In this document: positions 17,060 to 26,048 of the stretch, one piece after another
Layout: each line of letters starts with the position of its first letter
How positions within the stretch are numbered: position 1 is the stretch's first letter
Assembly (NCBI GenBank): GCA_028280265.1
Contig: JANQMD010000049.1
Location: 62,001-126,000 of the forward strand
Length of the DNA stretch: 64,000 nt
Reading direction: 5' to 3'
From: Flavobacteriaceae bacterium
Lineage (GTDB): Bacteria; Bacteroidota; Bacteroidia; Flavobacteriales; Flavobacteriaceae
The notes under the pieces: model-generated
The model's database searches: none
What the model was told of the DNA's origin: nothing
The model's input: only the letters and a program-made list of their open reading frames with translations
Translations under genes and position numbers: made by a program

Positions 17060-19447
17060 TTATTCAGTTCTTATTGAATTTACAGGGTTCGATAATGCAG
17101 ACTTTATTGCCTGAAAACTCACTGTAAGCAAGGTAATTAACAAGATAAACAACCCAGATAGGGCAAAAATCCAGAAGTTTATTTGAACACGATAGCTATA
17201 TTCCATTAACCATTGCGAAGAGAAGTAATACCCTAACGGCAAAGCAATAACCAAGGAAATTAATACCAAAAAGACAAACTGTTTTGATAACAGCTTCCAG
17301 ATAGTTTGAATTGAAGCACCCAACACTTTTCGAATACCTATCTCTTTTTTACGCTGAATAGCCATGTATGTTGACAGTCCTAAGACGCCCAGACAGCTTA
17401 TAAAGATTGCTACCAGAGAAAACCAGATCACTAACTTCGCAATTCGGCTGATTTCGCTAAACTTACGTTCATATTCATCATCCATAAAACTGTAAGAGAA
17501 AATACTATTAGGGTCATACTTTTGGAATACAGTTTTTAGTGAAGCAATAGCTCCTTCAATAGTACTGGCATCATCGGAGGCAATTTTTACATTTACATAA
17601 CTCAAAAATCTCCCTTTGTGAAGTATGTATAGTGCTGGTTCTTCAGGATCAAAAGGTGATCGAGTTACCATATCTTTTACCACACCTATAATTTTATAGG
17701 TTCCATTGTCTCCCCATCTTACATATTCTCCAACGGGGTTTTCTAATTTCATATATTTTACTGCAGTTTCGTTAACTAAAAATGCTAAGGTGTCACTAGG
17801 AAATTCTGCTGAAAAGTCCCTTCCTTTTAAAATCTTCCAATTGATCATCTCTCCAAAACCAAGCGTAGCGCGAATAGTACTAAACTCAGGTTCAAATTTT
17901 GGGTCTTTGTTTTTCCAGTCAAAATCACCACCATTACCTGTATAGGCTGCTGTTATTTTTACATCAGAGGCAACTACCTTACTTATGTGAGGTGAGGATA
18001 ACAACTCTCTTTGAATTACATCAAAACTTTGCCTTACTTTTTGGGTATTAATAGGTACACTAACCAACAATTCTTTGTCGAATCCAATAGGTCTGTCTTT
18101 TACGTGATTAATCTGACTAATAACTGTTAATGTTCCCATAATCAAAATACCAGAAATGGCAAACTGGACAACGATCAAGGCTTTTCGCAAACTCACTGGA
18201 GTTTTACTATTGGGACTCAATCCTTTTAATACTCTTACGGGTCTAAAGCCTGACAGGTATAAAGATGGGTACAAGCTACTGAGGATTGATGTTACAACAA
18301 TCAATAGGAGGCAGATGAACCAAAAGGCAGGCTCTTCAATAGGTACAGCAATATCTTTTAAGGTAACAGTATTGAATCCTGGGAGTAATAGATACGCTAA
18401 AATCAATGCGATTAAAAAAGAGAAGAGAATCATTATAAACGATTCTGTAAAGAATTGAATGATTAATTGTTTACGTGATGATCCTAGGGTTTTTCGTACA
18501 CCAACTTCTTTTCCTCTTCGTAAAGCTTGTGCTGTACTTAAGTTCATAAAATTAATGCAGGCTAGTAATAAAATGAACAATCCAATAATACTGAAAATAA
18601 TCACGTATTCAATTCTTCCTCCGACACTTACACCATTTTCAAATTTTGAATACAAATGCCATTTTGACATTGGGAAAAGAAATAACTGATAGTCTCTTGT
18701 TCTACTAACATAATTCTTGTTAAAAACATCTTTAATCAAATCTGATACATTGGCTAATGATTTTCCATCTTGTAATTGCACATAAATCTGAAACCAATAA
18801 TTTCCCCAACTCAGACGCTCATCATATCTTGCTCTTGTTTTTAGCAATTCCCATGACCCCATAAAATGGATATTCTTAAAAGTAGAGTTAACAGGTAAAT
18901 CTTTGTAAACACCAGCAACAGTAACATCTAAAACCGAGCTTAACGTAAGTGTTTTCCCCATAGGATTTTCTGATCCAAAAATATTTTTTGCAGTACTTTC
19001 TGAAATTAAAACAGAAGAGAGATCCTTCAAAACATCTCGATCGCCATAGATCATCTGTAAGTCTAAAATCTGTGTCATTTCTGGTTCTACAAATCGCCCA
19101 TCTACCATCAGCATTTGACCATTATATTTTATGTTGTAATCATTAATTCTTGAGCACAGGGCTATCTGTTTAAAATGATCTCCATATTTTTCTCTCAGCA
19201 CAGGTGCCAATTGCATAGGTTGACCTGAACCTGTTCTTATTTCATCTGTAAACGTTCTATTAAGCATTACAGAAGCTATCTCATCATAATTTTTTAAAGA
19301 TGTATTAAAATTCAATTCATTATACACCCATAGGCTTGTTAAAAGAACCGCTGTTAGTCCTACAATCAATCCCCCTGAATTCAGGGCAAAAAAACCTTTG
19401 TTTTTAATAGTATTCCTTAAGCCTATTTTGAAATGTGAATAAATCAT
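17060..19447 (-). CDS. FtsX/MacB-type ABC permease (first of three)
   Basis: 795 residues. N-terminal helix (GFFALNSGGLIVGLTAVLLTSL), periplasmic MacB core, FtsX segment with INFMNLSTAQALRRGKEVGV, central helix (VVQFAISGILIMGTLTVIS), second periplasmic part and terminal FtsX (CLGVLGLSTYMAIQRKKEIGIRKVLGAS). Follows the first ATPase by 50 bases, the largest gap in the operon. Substrate unknown; in this phylum such systems have been proposed to export peptides, lipids or antimicrobials. Confidence 0.88.
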   Translation of the reverse strand: MIYSHFKIGLRNTIKNKGFFALNSGGLIVGLTAVLLTSLWVYNELNFNTSLKNYDEIASVMLNRTFTDEIRTGSGQPMQLAPVLREKYGDHFKQIALCSRINDYNIKYNGQMLMVDGRFVEPEMTQILDLQMIYGDRDVLKDLSSVLISESTAKNIFGSENPMGKTLTLSSVLDVTVAGVYKDLPVNSTFKNIHFMGSWELLKTRARYDERLSWGNYWFQIYVQLQDGKSLANVSDLIKDVFNKNYVSRTRDYQLFLFPMSKWHLYSKFENGVSVGGRIEYVIIFSIIGLFILLLACINFMNLSTAQALRRGKEVGVRKTLGSSRKQLIIQFFTESFIMILFSFLIALILAYLLLPGFNTVTLKDIAVPIEEPAFWFICLLLIVVTSILSSLYPSLYLSGFRPVRVLKGLSPNSKTPVSLRKALIVVQFAISGILIMGTLTVISQINHVKDRPIGFDKELLVSVPINTQKVRQSFDVIQRELLSSPHISKVVASDVKITAAYTGNGGDFDWKNKDPKFEPEFSTIRATLGFGEMINWKILKGRDFSAEFPSDTLAFLVNETAVKYMKLENPVGEYVRWGDNGTYKIIGVVKDMVTRSPFDPEEPALYILHKGRFLSYVNVKIASDDASTIEGAIASLKTVFQKYDPNSIFSYSFMDDEYERKFSEISRIAKLVIWFSLVAIFISCLGVLGLSTYMAIQRKKEIGIRKVLGASIQTIWKLLSKQFVFLVLISLVIALPLGYYFSSQWLMEYSYRVQINFWIFALSGLFILLITLLTVSFQAIKSALSNPVNSIRTE

Positions 19448-19497
19448 ATTTTGTTTTTTTGATCTTACTCTTACAGCTATGCTATTTTAGGATAAAG

Positions 19498-20175
19498 CTA
19501 GACAAGAATGTTTTCAGTTACTTTTTGACCATCTAACATTCGAATAATTCGATGGCTGTACTTTGCATCGTGTTCACTGTGTGTTACCATTACAATTGTG
19601 GTGCCCGCTTCGTTTAAATCGATCAGCAAGTCCATTACTTCATTTCCATTGGTACTGTCTAAGTTCCCTGTAGGCTCATCTGCCAAAATTAATTTGGGAT
19701 TGTTAACGACTGCTCTGGCCACAGCTACCCTTTGCTGCTGACCACCTGATAGCTGTTGCGGAAAATGATTACGTCTGTGCATGATTTGCATTTTCTCTAG
19801 TACTTCCTCAACTCTCTTTTTTCTTTCAGATTTTTTAACTCCAGTGTAAATAAGAGGTAGTTCAACGTTTTCAAAAACAGTCAATTCATCAATCAAGTTA
19901 AAGCTCTGGAAAACAAAACCTACATTGTGTTTACGAAGTTGTGCCCTTTTTCTTTCATTGTACCCTGAAACTTCTTCCCCATTGAATTTAAAACTTCCTC
20001 CATCTGGATCGTCTAGCAATCCAAGAATGTTTAATAAAGTAGATTTTCCACATCCTGAAGGTCCCATAATAGCTACAAACTCACCTTCTTTTACTTCAAA
20101 AGACAGCTTGTTCAGTGCAATGGTTTGTACTTCATCCGTTCTGTAAAACTTTTCTAAGTTGTTAATCTGTATCAT
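19498..20175 (-). CDS. ABC transporter ATP-binding protein, MacB/LolD type (first copy)
   Basis: 225 residues with a fully canonical motif set: Walker A GPSGCGKST, Q-loop VFQSFNLIDELTVFENVELP, signature LSGGQQQRVAVARA, Walker [14 protein letters not shown] and H-loop VTHSEHD. It lies between the adaptor (22 bases upstream) and the first permease. With two ATPases and three permeases in one operon, either several complexes share parts or heteromeric permease pairs are assembled; sequence alone cannot decide. Confidence 0.92.
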   Translation of the reverse strand: MIQINNLEKFYRTDEVQTIALNKLSFEVKEGEFVAIMGPSGCGKSTLLNILGLLDDPDGGSFKFNGEEVSGYNERKRAQLRKHNVGFVFQSFNLIDELTVFENVELPLIYTGVKKSERKKRVEEVLEKMQIMHRRNHFPQQLSGGQQQRVAVARAVVNNPKLILADEPTGNLDSTNGNEVMDLLIDLNEAGTTIVMVTHSEHDAKYSHRIIRMLDGQKVTENILV

Positions 20176-20197
20176 CGCTGGTATTTTTATCTTTCTT

Positions 20198-21448
20198 TTA
20201 TTTTAGTATTAATTGCTCTATTGCATCGTATGAATCGTAACTGGAGGTAATTACCTTATCTCCTACATTCAACCCATTAATGACTTCATAGTATTTTGTA
20301 TTCTGACTTCCTAATTGAATATCTACTTTGTATGCTGAACTTCCGTCTTCACTTATTTTAAACACCCAATTTCCTCCTGTCTTCTGGAAAAAACCTCCTT
20401 TAGGAATTAACAGTGCCTGCTTTTCTGCACTCAAAGCAACTTGAATCTGTAAGTTTTGACCCCTACGGATTCCTTTGGGAACTTCATTTTCAAATTCCAT
20501 GTCTACTTGAAAACGTCCATTGGTCACCTGAGTAAAGACCTTCTTTATAACCAATCGATACGTCTTACTATTCAATGTAAATGTTCCTATCTGGCCTGTG
20601 TAAATTCTAGAGATATAGTGCTCATCAATATCTGCTCTTACTTTAAAGCCTGAGAGCACATCTATTTGTCCTAGTCGTTGTCCTTTTGTTTTTGATTGAC
20701 CTATCTCAGCATCCAGAGAAGTCAACTGACCATCGATAGGAGCACGAACAACCAAATCTTCTACTTTCTTCCTCATTAGGTTGAGAGCACTCTGTGTTCT
20801 TTGATAAGAATTTTTCGCTTGCTCTATTTCTTGCTTTGTTGAAATGGAATCTTGCTGTAAAATCTTCTTTGTCAATTCCATTCTCTGCTTCTGATAGTTA
20901 TAGTTGTTTAATGATGATTGATATTCTTGTCTACCAACTGCTCCTTTTTCAAAAAGCCTTTTGTTGAGATTGTACAAACGTTCTGCTTCAATAAGACTGT
21001 TCTCAACATCGGTGTACTGGTTTAATCTATTGATCGTATTTTGCCTAGCTGCATTCTGAGAAATCTGCATCTGAGTTAAAAGATTATATACCGATGTCTC
21101 TTGGTTTACCAAGCTCAGTTCCAAATCTGTATTGGACAATCTTAAAATAGGCTCTCCTTTTTTCATGACAGCCCCGTCTTCTACATACTTCTGCTCCACT
21201 CTCCCTCCTTCAATAGCATCTAAATAGATGGTTGTAATAGGCAGTATGGTACCGCTTACAGGAATGTTTTCTTGAAAAATATCGTTGGTAATAGTACTAA
21301 TTGCAATACGCTCTTTTTGAACGCTTAATTTAGCACCTCCAGAAGTAGAAATAATCACATAAATGATGAAGAGTAAAACCAAAACTACACTTGTAATTGT
21401 GATTACTTTCTGTTTCGAAAACTTCTTTTTCTCAATTTGTACATCCAT
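20198..21448 (-). CDS. HlyD-family periplasmic adaptor subunit
   Basis: 416 residues. Short cytosolic N-terminus rich in lysine, one membrane anchor (VITITSVVLVLLFIIYVIIS), a lipoyl-like half-motif (GGRVEQKYVEDGAVMKKGEPIL), a long coiled-coil hairpin at about 115-225, then DLVVRAPIDGQLTSLDAEIG closing the lipoyl domain, a beta-barrel and a membrane-proximal domain. It bridges the inner-membrane permeases to TolC. First gene of the efflux operon, divergent from the sigma-54 activator across 205 bases with repeat-type operator candidates. Confidence 0.9.
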   Translation of the reverse strand: MDVQIEKKKFSKQKVITITSVVLVLLFIIYVIISTSGGAKLSVQKERIAISTITNDIFQENIPVSGTILPITTIYLDAIEGGRVEQKYVEDGAVMKKGEPILRLSNTDLELSLVNQETSVYNLLTQMQISQNAARQNTINRLNQYTDVENSLIEAERLYNLNKRLFEKGAVGRQEYQSSLNNYNYQKQRMELTKKILQQDSISTKQEIEQAKNSYQRTQSALNLMRKKVEDLVVRAPIDGQLTSLDAEIGQSKTKGQRLGQIDVLSGFKVRADIDEHYISRIYTGQIGTFTLNSKTYRLVIKKVFTQVTNGRFQVDMEFENEVPKGIRRGQNLQIQVALSAEKQALLIPKGGFFQKTGGNWVFKISEDGSSAYKVDIQLGSQNTKYYEVINGLNVGDKVITSSYDSYDAIEQLILK

Positions 21449-21476
21449 ATTCCATGTTTTATTCGGTACATGTATA

Positions 21477-21492
21477 GTGAAGATGATGCCAA
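21477..21492 (-). promoter_or_regulatory. Weak candidate sigma-54 (-24/-12) promoter of the efflux operon
   Basis: On the minus strand TTGGCATCATCTTCAC aligns with the sigma-54 pattern TGGCAC-N5-TTGC: the GG element is intact and the -12 element is TCAC with two mismatches. It lies about 30 bases upstream of the adaptor start and faces it. Support comes mainly from the divergent sigma-54 activator gene; the match alone is poor. Confidence 0.3.
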
Positions 21493-21544
21493 AAAATTAA
21501 AACATTGAAAATCAGCATTTTATTATTTTTACAAAAATGAAAAG

Positions 21545-21586
21545 TGTTCGGTTTTGATACACTTTCTGTTCGATTTCGATACATTT
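21545..21586. repeat. Tandem 20-bp repeat at 22-bp period, likely activator binding sites
   Basis: Copies at 21545-21564 (TGTTCGGTTTTGATACACTT) and 21567-21586 (TGTTCGATTTCGATACATTT) share 16 of 20 bases and start exactly 22 bp apart, about two helical turns. Each has a TGT...ACA frame with partial dyad symmetry. They lie about 55-95 bp upstream of the weak -24 element, the placement expected for an upstream activating sequence of an NtrC-type protein encoded next door. Confidence 0.55.
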
Positions 21587-21653
21587 TTTTACTCCTAAAT
21601 ATTTCTCATTCATCATTTCCACTTCCTGAAGATAAAATTGTAATATTGTGTCT

Positions 21654-23003
21654 ATGGTTCTGAAAAAAGCAAAAATAATGGTCATCGATGACGATGTTGA
21701 TGTGTTAACAGCAATGCGACTTTTGCTAAAACCTCTTGTCCATGAAATTGTGATAGAGAAGAACCCAAACAGTATCGATTTTCAAGTAGTCAGTAAAAAA
21801 TTTGATCTTATTATTCTCGACATGAATTTCAATGGACTCGTAAACATTGGAAATGAAGGAATCTTCTGGTTGAATAAAATCAAAAAGGCGAGTCCAAATA
21901 CAGCTGTTATTTTAATGACAGCTTATGCGGATATTGATTTAGCTATTCGTGGCTTAAAAGAAGGTGCTTCTGACTTTTTAGTAAAGCCATGGAAGAATGA
22001 AAAGATCATTGATACGATTAGCTCTATTTTAAAAACAGAAAAGTCTACAGAAAAGAAAAAGCAAAGTATTTCTTCTAACAATTTCCCAATCATTGGAGAA
22101 AGTGATCTGATGGAGGATGTATTTTTAAAAATACAAAAAGCAGGACCTACTGATGCAAACATCTTAATCTTAGGTGAAAACGGAACAGGAAAAGATTTAA
22201 TTGCCAGAGCTTTACATGAAAATTCTAACAGAGTCGACAAACCCTTTGTAAAAGTAGATGTTGGAGCTCTCACATCTTCCTTGTTTGAAAGTGAACTCTT
22301 TGGATACAAGAAAGGAGCCTTTACGGGAGCCAATCAAGATCGAATCGGCCGGTTTGAATCTGCCAATGGAGGAACATTGTTTCTAGATGAAATTGGGAAT
22401 ATTACACTGGGGCAACAAGTTCGTTTGTTAACCGTATTGCAAAATAGACAAGTGACTCCTTTAGGATCAAATGAAACAATCGATATTGATATTCGTTTGA
22501 TCTGTGCAACCAATGAAGACCCAAGTACTTTGGCTGATGAGAGTAGGTTTCGAAAAGATTTAATTTACAGAATCAATACACTCGATATTACAGTTCCTCC
22601 TCTGAGGGATCGAGGTTCAGACATTACTTTATTGGCAAAACATTTTGTAGCAATCTATGAGGAAAAGTACAATAAGGGGCCTTTCAATTTTGACAAAGGT
22701 TTTGTAAAAAAGTTAAAGAATCATGATTTTCCTGGAAATGTTAGAGAACTACAGTACATTCTTGAACGTGCAGTGATCATGACAGATGGGAATCTTCTCA
22801 AAGCAGATGATTTGGTGTTTTCTTCCATTGAACGGACAGTAACAAAAACACAAACGATTCAGAATTTGAATTTAGATGATCTTGAGAAAAATGCCATACT
22901 TACCGTATTAGAAAAGTACAAAGGAAATATTTCAAAATCAGCAAAGGAATTGGGGATTACCAGAGCTGCTTTGTATAGAAGATTGGAAAAGTATGGATTA
23001 TAA
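21654..23003 (+). CDS. Sigma-54-dependent response regulator (NtrC family)
   Basis: About 449 residues from ATG 21654; a GTG two codons upstream is an alternative. Receiver domain at 1-120 with the acidic pair VIDDD, phospho-acceptor Asp in LIILDMNF and the Lys of FLVKPW. AAA+ domain with Walker A GENGTGKD, the sigma-54 contact loop GAFTGA, and Walker B GGTLFLDEIGN. C-terminal Fis-type helix-turn-helix (SKSAKELGITRAALYRRLEK). It overlaps the kinase gene by 11 bases, marking a two-component pair, and probably activates the divergent efflux operon. Confidence 0.93.
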   Translation: MVLKKAKIMVIDDDVDVLTAMRLLLKPLVHEIVIEKNPNSIDFQVVSKKFDLIILDMNFNGLVNIGNEGIFWLNKIKKASPNTAVILMTAYADIDLAIRGLKEGASDFLVKPWKNEKIIDTISSILKTEKSTEKKKQSISSNNFPIIGESDLMEDVFLKIQKAGPTDANILILGENGTGKDLIARALHENSNRVDKPFVKVDVGALTSSLFESELFGYKKGAFTGANQDRIGRFESANGGTLFLDEIGNITLGQQVRLLTVLQNRQVTPLGSNETIDIDIRLICATNEDPSTLADESRFRKDLIYRINTLDITVPPLRDRGSDITLLAKHFVAIYEEKYNKGPFNFDKGFVKKLKNHDFPGNVRELQYILERAVIMTDGNLLKADDLVFSSIERTVTKTQTIQNLNLDDLEKNAILTVLEKYKGNISKSAKELGITRAALYRRLEKYGL

Positions 23004-24336
23004 GGGATACATCTTCAAACTTCTCCTGAGAATCGTTGTATTGATTACTTTGGTTTTGGCATTGATTTACACTATTCGTCTGAATAAGGTCACTTATATT
23101 CTTCTTATTAGTATAGTTATACTGTATTTTATTGTCGATATCTATAGCTATATAAAGAAGCGGTTTTCTGCTATTGACGATTTTTTTGAGGCTGTGAAGT
23201 ACCGAGATTTTTCACGCTGGTTTCCAGAGGATAGAGGTCCCAAAGACATTCGTTTTTTATACAAAGGCTTTAATGAAGTAAACAGAACTATTAAAGAAAT
23301 CAATCGTCAAAATGAAGCACAATATGTCTACTTACAGAAGATTTTGGAAATGGTAGATATTGGTATTATTGCCTATAATTTAGAAGATGGTGAAGTCCTG
23401 TGGATTAACAATTCATTCAAAGAAATTATTGATTTTCCTTCTTTTAAAAATATTCGATTTGTAGAGAAAAGAAAACCAGAGCTATACAATCTTATTTTTG
23501 AAACTTACAATAGAGAACCCAATTCTATATCCATTGCCCTACAAAATGAAAAAATTAAAGTTTTAATTTCTGATACTGTTTTTCAGATCAATGATGATGC
23601 TTTTAAGCTAATTGTATTGCAAAATATTGACAACACTCTTAATAAAAATGAGTCAGAGGCTTGGAAAAAATTACTGAGTGTAATGACTCATGAAATTATG
23701 AATTCCATCGCTCCTATCACTTCTTTAGCAGATACCTTGCAGAGAAATATTGAGCTGAGTATTGAAGTTCCAAAAGAAAACCCATTAGAATTAGAGGATT
23801 TAAATTCTGGTATTAAAACCATCAAGAACAGAAGTCAAGGGCTTTTAAAATTTGCTAAAACCTACAGAAGCTTGAGTAAAGTAACCAACTTAAACCTTCA
23901 AAAAGTAAAGGTGGTAGATCTTTTTCAAAATATTGAATTGCTAATGGCTCCTTCAATTCAATCGAAAAATATTGCAATTGAGTTTTCCATGACTTCTAAA
24001 AAGTTGATGCTAGACATTGACCTGCATCTTATTGAACAAGTACTTATAAATTTGATTCTAAATGCAAAAGATGCTTGTTTAAAAAGTGAAAGTCCTTTGA
24101 TTAAGGTATATGCATCTCAAGGGAAGGATCATAATACTGTCATCAAAGTGTATGATAATGGAAGTGGGATTCCCAAGGAAATTATGGAAAATATCTTTGT
24201 TCCTTTCTTTACCAATAAATCTACTGGTAGTGGTATTGGCTTAAGCCTATGTAAGCAAATTATGTTATTACATAAAGGAAGAATTGTTGTCAATAGTAAA
24301 GAAGGAGAAGGAACAGTCTTTAGTCTTATTTTTTAA
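22993..24336 (+). CDS. Sensor histidine kinase (NtrY-like architecture)
   Basis: 447 residues. Two adjacent membrane helices (about 8-28 and 32-52) with almost no periplasmic loop, a HAMP-like stretch, a PAS-like region (LEMVDIGIIAYNLEDGEVLWIN), an H-box MTHEIMNSIAPI with the phospho-accepting His, then N-box NLILNAKDAC, G1 VYDNGSGIP and G2 GSGIGLSLCKQIM. The minimal sensor loop suggests detection of membrane or cytosolic signals, such as envelope stress. Translationally coupled to the response regulator; followed by an intrinsic terminator-like hairpin at 24465. Confidence 0.92.
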   Translation: MDYKGYIFKLLLRIVVLITLVLALIYTIRLNKVTYILLISIVILYFIVDIYSYIKKRFSAIDDFFEAVKYRDFSRWFPEDRGPKDIRFLYKGFNEVNRTIKEINRQNEAQYVYLQKILEMVDIGIIAYNLEDGEVLWINNSFKEIIDFPSFKNIRFVEKRKPELYNLIFETYNREPNSISIALQNEKIKVLISDTVFQINDDAFKLIVLQNIDNTLNKNESEAWKKLLSVMTHEIMNSIAPITSLADTLQRNIELSIEVPKENPLELEDLNSGIKTIKNRSQGLLKFAKTYRSLSKVTNLNLQKVKVVDLFQNIELLMAPSIQSKNIAIEFSMTSKKLMLDIDLHLIEQVLINLILNAKDACLKSESPLIKVYASQGKDHNTVIKVYDNGSGIPKEIMENIFVPFFTNKSTGSGIGLSLCKQIMLLHKGRIVVNSKEGEGTVFSLIF

Positions 24337-24390
24337 TGACTTTCTTTTTTTAGGCTACTTTCTTAAAAATTTGTTAAAGTCATTCTGTCT

Positions 24391-24497
24391 TGTAAGATGG
24401 CATTGTATTTGTCGTCTTACATTATGATAAGATCCTCTTATCATTCTTTTTCATAGCAATTTTTCCCACTCAATTTATTGAGTGGGTTTCTTTTTTT
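24391..24497 (+). ncRNA. Candidate small RNA or structured 3' UTR, motif copy 1
   Basis: Three consecutive hairpins: TGTAAGATG/CGTCTTACA (24391-24421), ATGATAAGA/TCTTATCAT with a 3-nt loop (24424-24444), and CCCACTCAA/TTGAGTGGG (24465-24486) followed by a T-rich run. The 24 bases at 24444-24467, containing TTTTTCATAGCAATTTTT and ending CCC, are identical to those at 58363-58386, where they also join a hairpin to a terminator. The terminator stem overlaps the last codons of the convergent oxygenase gene. No clear promoter was seen, so this copy could be processed from the kinase mRNA. Confidence 0.5.
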
Positions 24498-25299
24498 GGT
24501 ACTGGTGCGGATTTTCTCTTATGCCTTTCTTAAAGACTTTTCTTATCGTTTCTCGAATACTACTATCCGCTTTCAGAAAGAAATTTTTAATATGCTCTCC
24601 TGGTCTGGCTCGGAAAGTTGTAACATGAAAATCTAATTCAGAAGAATAACAATAATAGTAGTTAGAAACACAACATCGAGTTTGATTAGTCATTACTTTA
24701 TTTACCGAATGCCATGAATCTTTGTGAGTAGCCATAACAACTAATCTATTGAACTTACTTACAATAGTCATTGGGTCATTTTCTAAACCATTATTCCACA
24801 GCTCAAGATTCCCTCCATTCTCTAAACTCCAATTGGGTGTTACGTAATATAGTAAGTTTAATGCTCTAGTTTTTTCAACTTCCTTATCATGTGAATTGTC
24901 TAAATGAGGGTTTAAAAAATTTCCATACTTCATGAGAGATAATCCTCCAGCATACAAATCTTCATCAGGAAATAACTCTTCCATGTTGCATATCTCAGCA
25001 ATCTTACGAACGACTTTATCATTTTGAAAAGCGTAGATTATTTCTTCTAAAAGTTGATTATATTTTTCCATTTCATAAGCAATATGCTTATGCTCTCTAA
25101 TATTTTTTTTAAGAATCGTTTCAGTAACATTCGGAAAGTTCTCAAAAATACTTGTCGCAATAGTATTGGGGAGCAAATTATCTAAGACAAAATACCCAAT
25201 TGAATTAGAAGACGATTTAAATTGCTTACCTAAATCATTTTCCCTTTTTACAAGGGATTCATATATAATCAACGCCAATTCCTCTCTAGTTTGCAACAT
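24475..25299 (-). CDS. 2-oxoglutarate/Fe(II)-dependent oxygenase
   Basis: 274 residues. The double-stranded beta-helix signature is visible: iron ligands HLDNSHD (HxD) at about 146-152 and the distal HSVNKV, with LNLLYYVTPNWSLENGGNLELWN between them, as in prolyl-4-hydroxylase-like enzymes. It is probably a cytosolic hydroxylase acting on a sugar, peptide or small molecule. Its start overlaps the glycosyltransferase 2 gene by 14 bases, so it belongs to the ftsE-glycosyltransferase run and may act in the same surface-glycan pathway. Confidence 0.8.
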   Translation of the reverse strand: MLQTREELALIIYESLVKRENDLGKQFKSSSNSIGYFVLDNLLPNTIATSIFENFPNVTETILKKNIREHKHIAYEMEKYNQLLEEIIYAFQNDKVVRKIAEICNMEELFPDEDLYAGGLSLMKYGNFLNPHLDNSHDKEVEKTRALNLLYYVTPNWSLENGGNLELWNNGLENDPMTIVSKFNRLVVMATHKDSWHSVNKVMTNQTRCCVSNYYYCYSSELDFHVTTFRARPGEHIKNFFLKADSSIRETIRKVFKKGIRENPHQYQKKKPTQ

Positions 25300-26041
25300 C
25301 TTTCAACTTTCTTATTGAATATTTAAAAATAGACATTAAATAATAAAGAGGCATTAAAATTTTAATACCTATGTCAATTTTTATTTTTGCTTCTTCTAAA
25401 TATAATTTCCATCCTCCTTGTTTCGAAATCCCAGAAGGGTCACACTTTGCAATTATTTTATTGATATGATGGGCAGTAATTTTCTCCTTCCTTAAGGTTA
25501 AATTCAAAAAATAATCTGCTAAGATTGGATATTTCAGACTGTATTTTTTTGAATCAAAAATCGATTGATGAAAAAAAGTCCCTTGATGATGTAATGTATT
25601 CCATATCCATATTCTCCATGACCAACCTGTCTCTTTTAATAGCTTTTTTTTAGATAAAATAAATGGATTTTTCTTTGATTCTTGGTATACTACGTTTCCG
25701 ATGAGAAGTTTTCTATCATAAGTCATATATCTAGACACATCCTTAAGTGTTATCGCTTCAAAAAGCTGGTCATCAGAGCCTAAAAAATAAAGCCATTCTC
25801 CTCTAGCTTTTTCAATTCCTTTATTCATAGCATCATAAATACCTTGATCTTTCTCAGAAATTGAAAAAAAGGGAGGTTTTAAATTTTGTAAAAATTCCTT
25901 TGTCCCATCTGTAGATATATTATCTACAATCCAAACCTCGTAATCTTTGAATGTTTGTCTTGAAATGCTAGAGATACAATCTTGTAACTTCACAAGATTG
26001 TTGTAGGAAGGAATAATTATGGTTAGTTTGGGTTGAATAAT
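25286..26041 (-). CDS. Glycosyltransferase family 2, with an apparently non-canonical start codon
   Basis: The GT-A signature begins PKLTIIIPSYNNLVKLQ and continues with VDNISTDGT, DQGIYDAMNKGIEKA and the metal-binding FLGSDD. The first ATG/GTG/TTG in this frame is GTG 25993, which would remove the essential first beta strand. Upstream, the frame is open to a TAG at 26068 but contains only ATT and ATA as possible starts; ATT at 26041 or 26038 gives a normal N-terminus. I annotate 26041, seven bases after the stop of the preceding glycosyltransferase. A base-call error is the alternative. Confidence 0.75.
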   Translation of the reverse strand: MIQPKLTIIIPSYNNLVKLQDCISSISRQTFKDYEVWIVDNISTDGTKEFLQNLKPPFFSISEKDQGIYDAMNKGIEKARGEWLYFLGSDDQLFEAITLKDVSRYMTYDRKLLIGNVVYQESKKNPFILSKKKLLKETGWSWRIWIWNTLHHQGTFFHQSIFDSKKYSLKYPILADYFLNLTLRKEKITAHHINKIIAKCDPSGISKQGGWKLYLEEAKIKIDIGIKILMPLYYLMSIFKYSIRKLKDVAN

Positions 26042-26048
26042 TGGTCTT

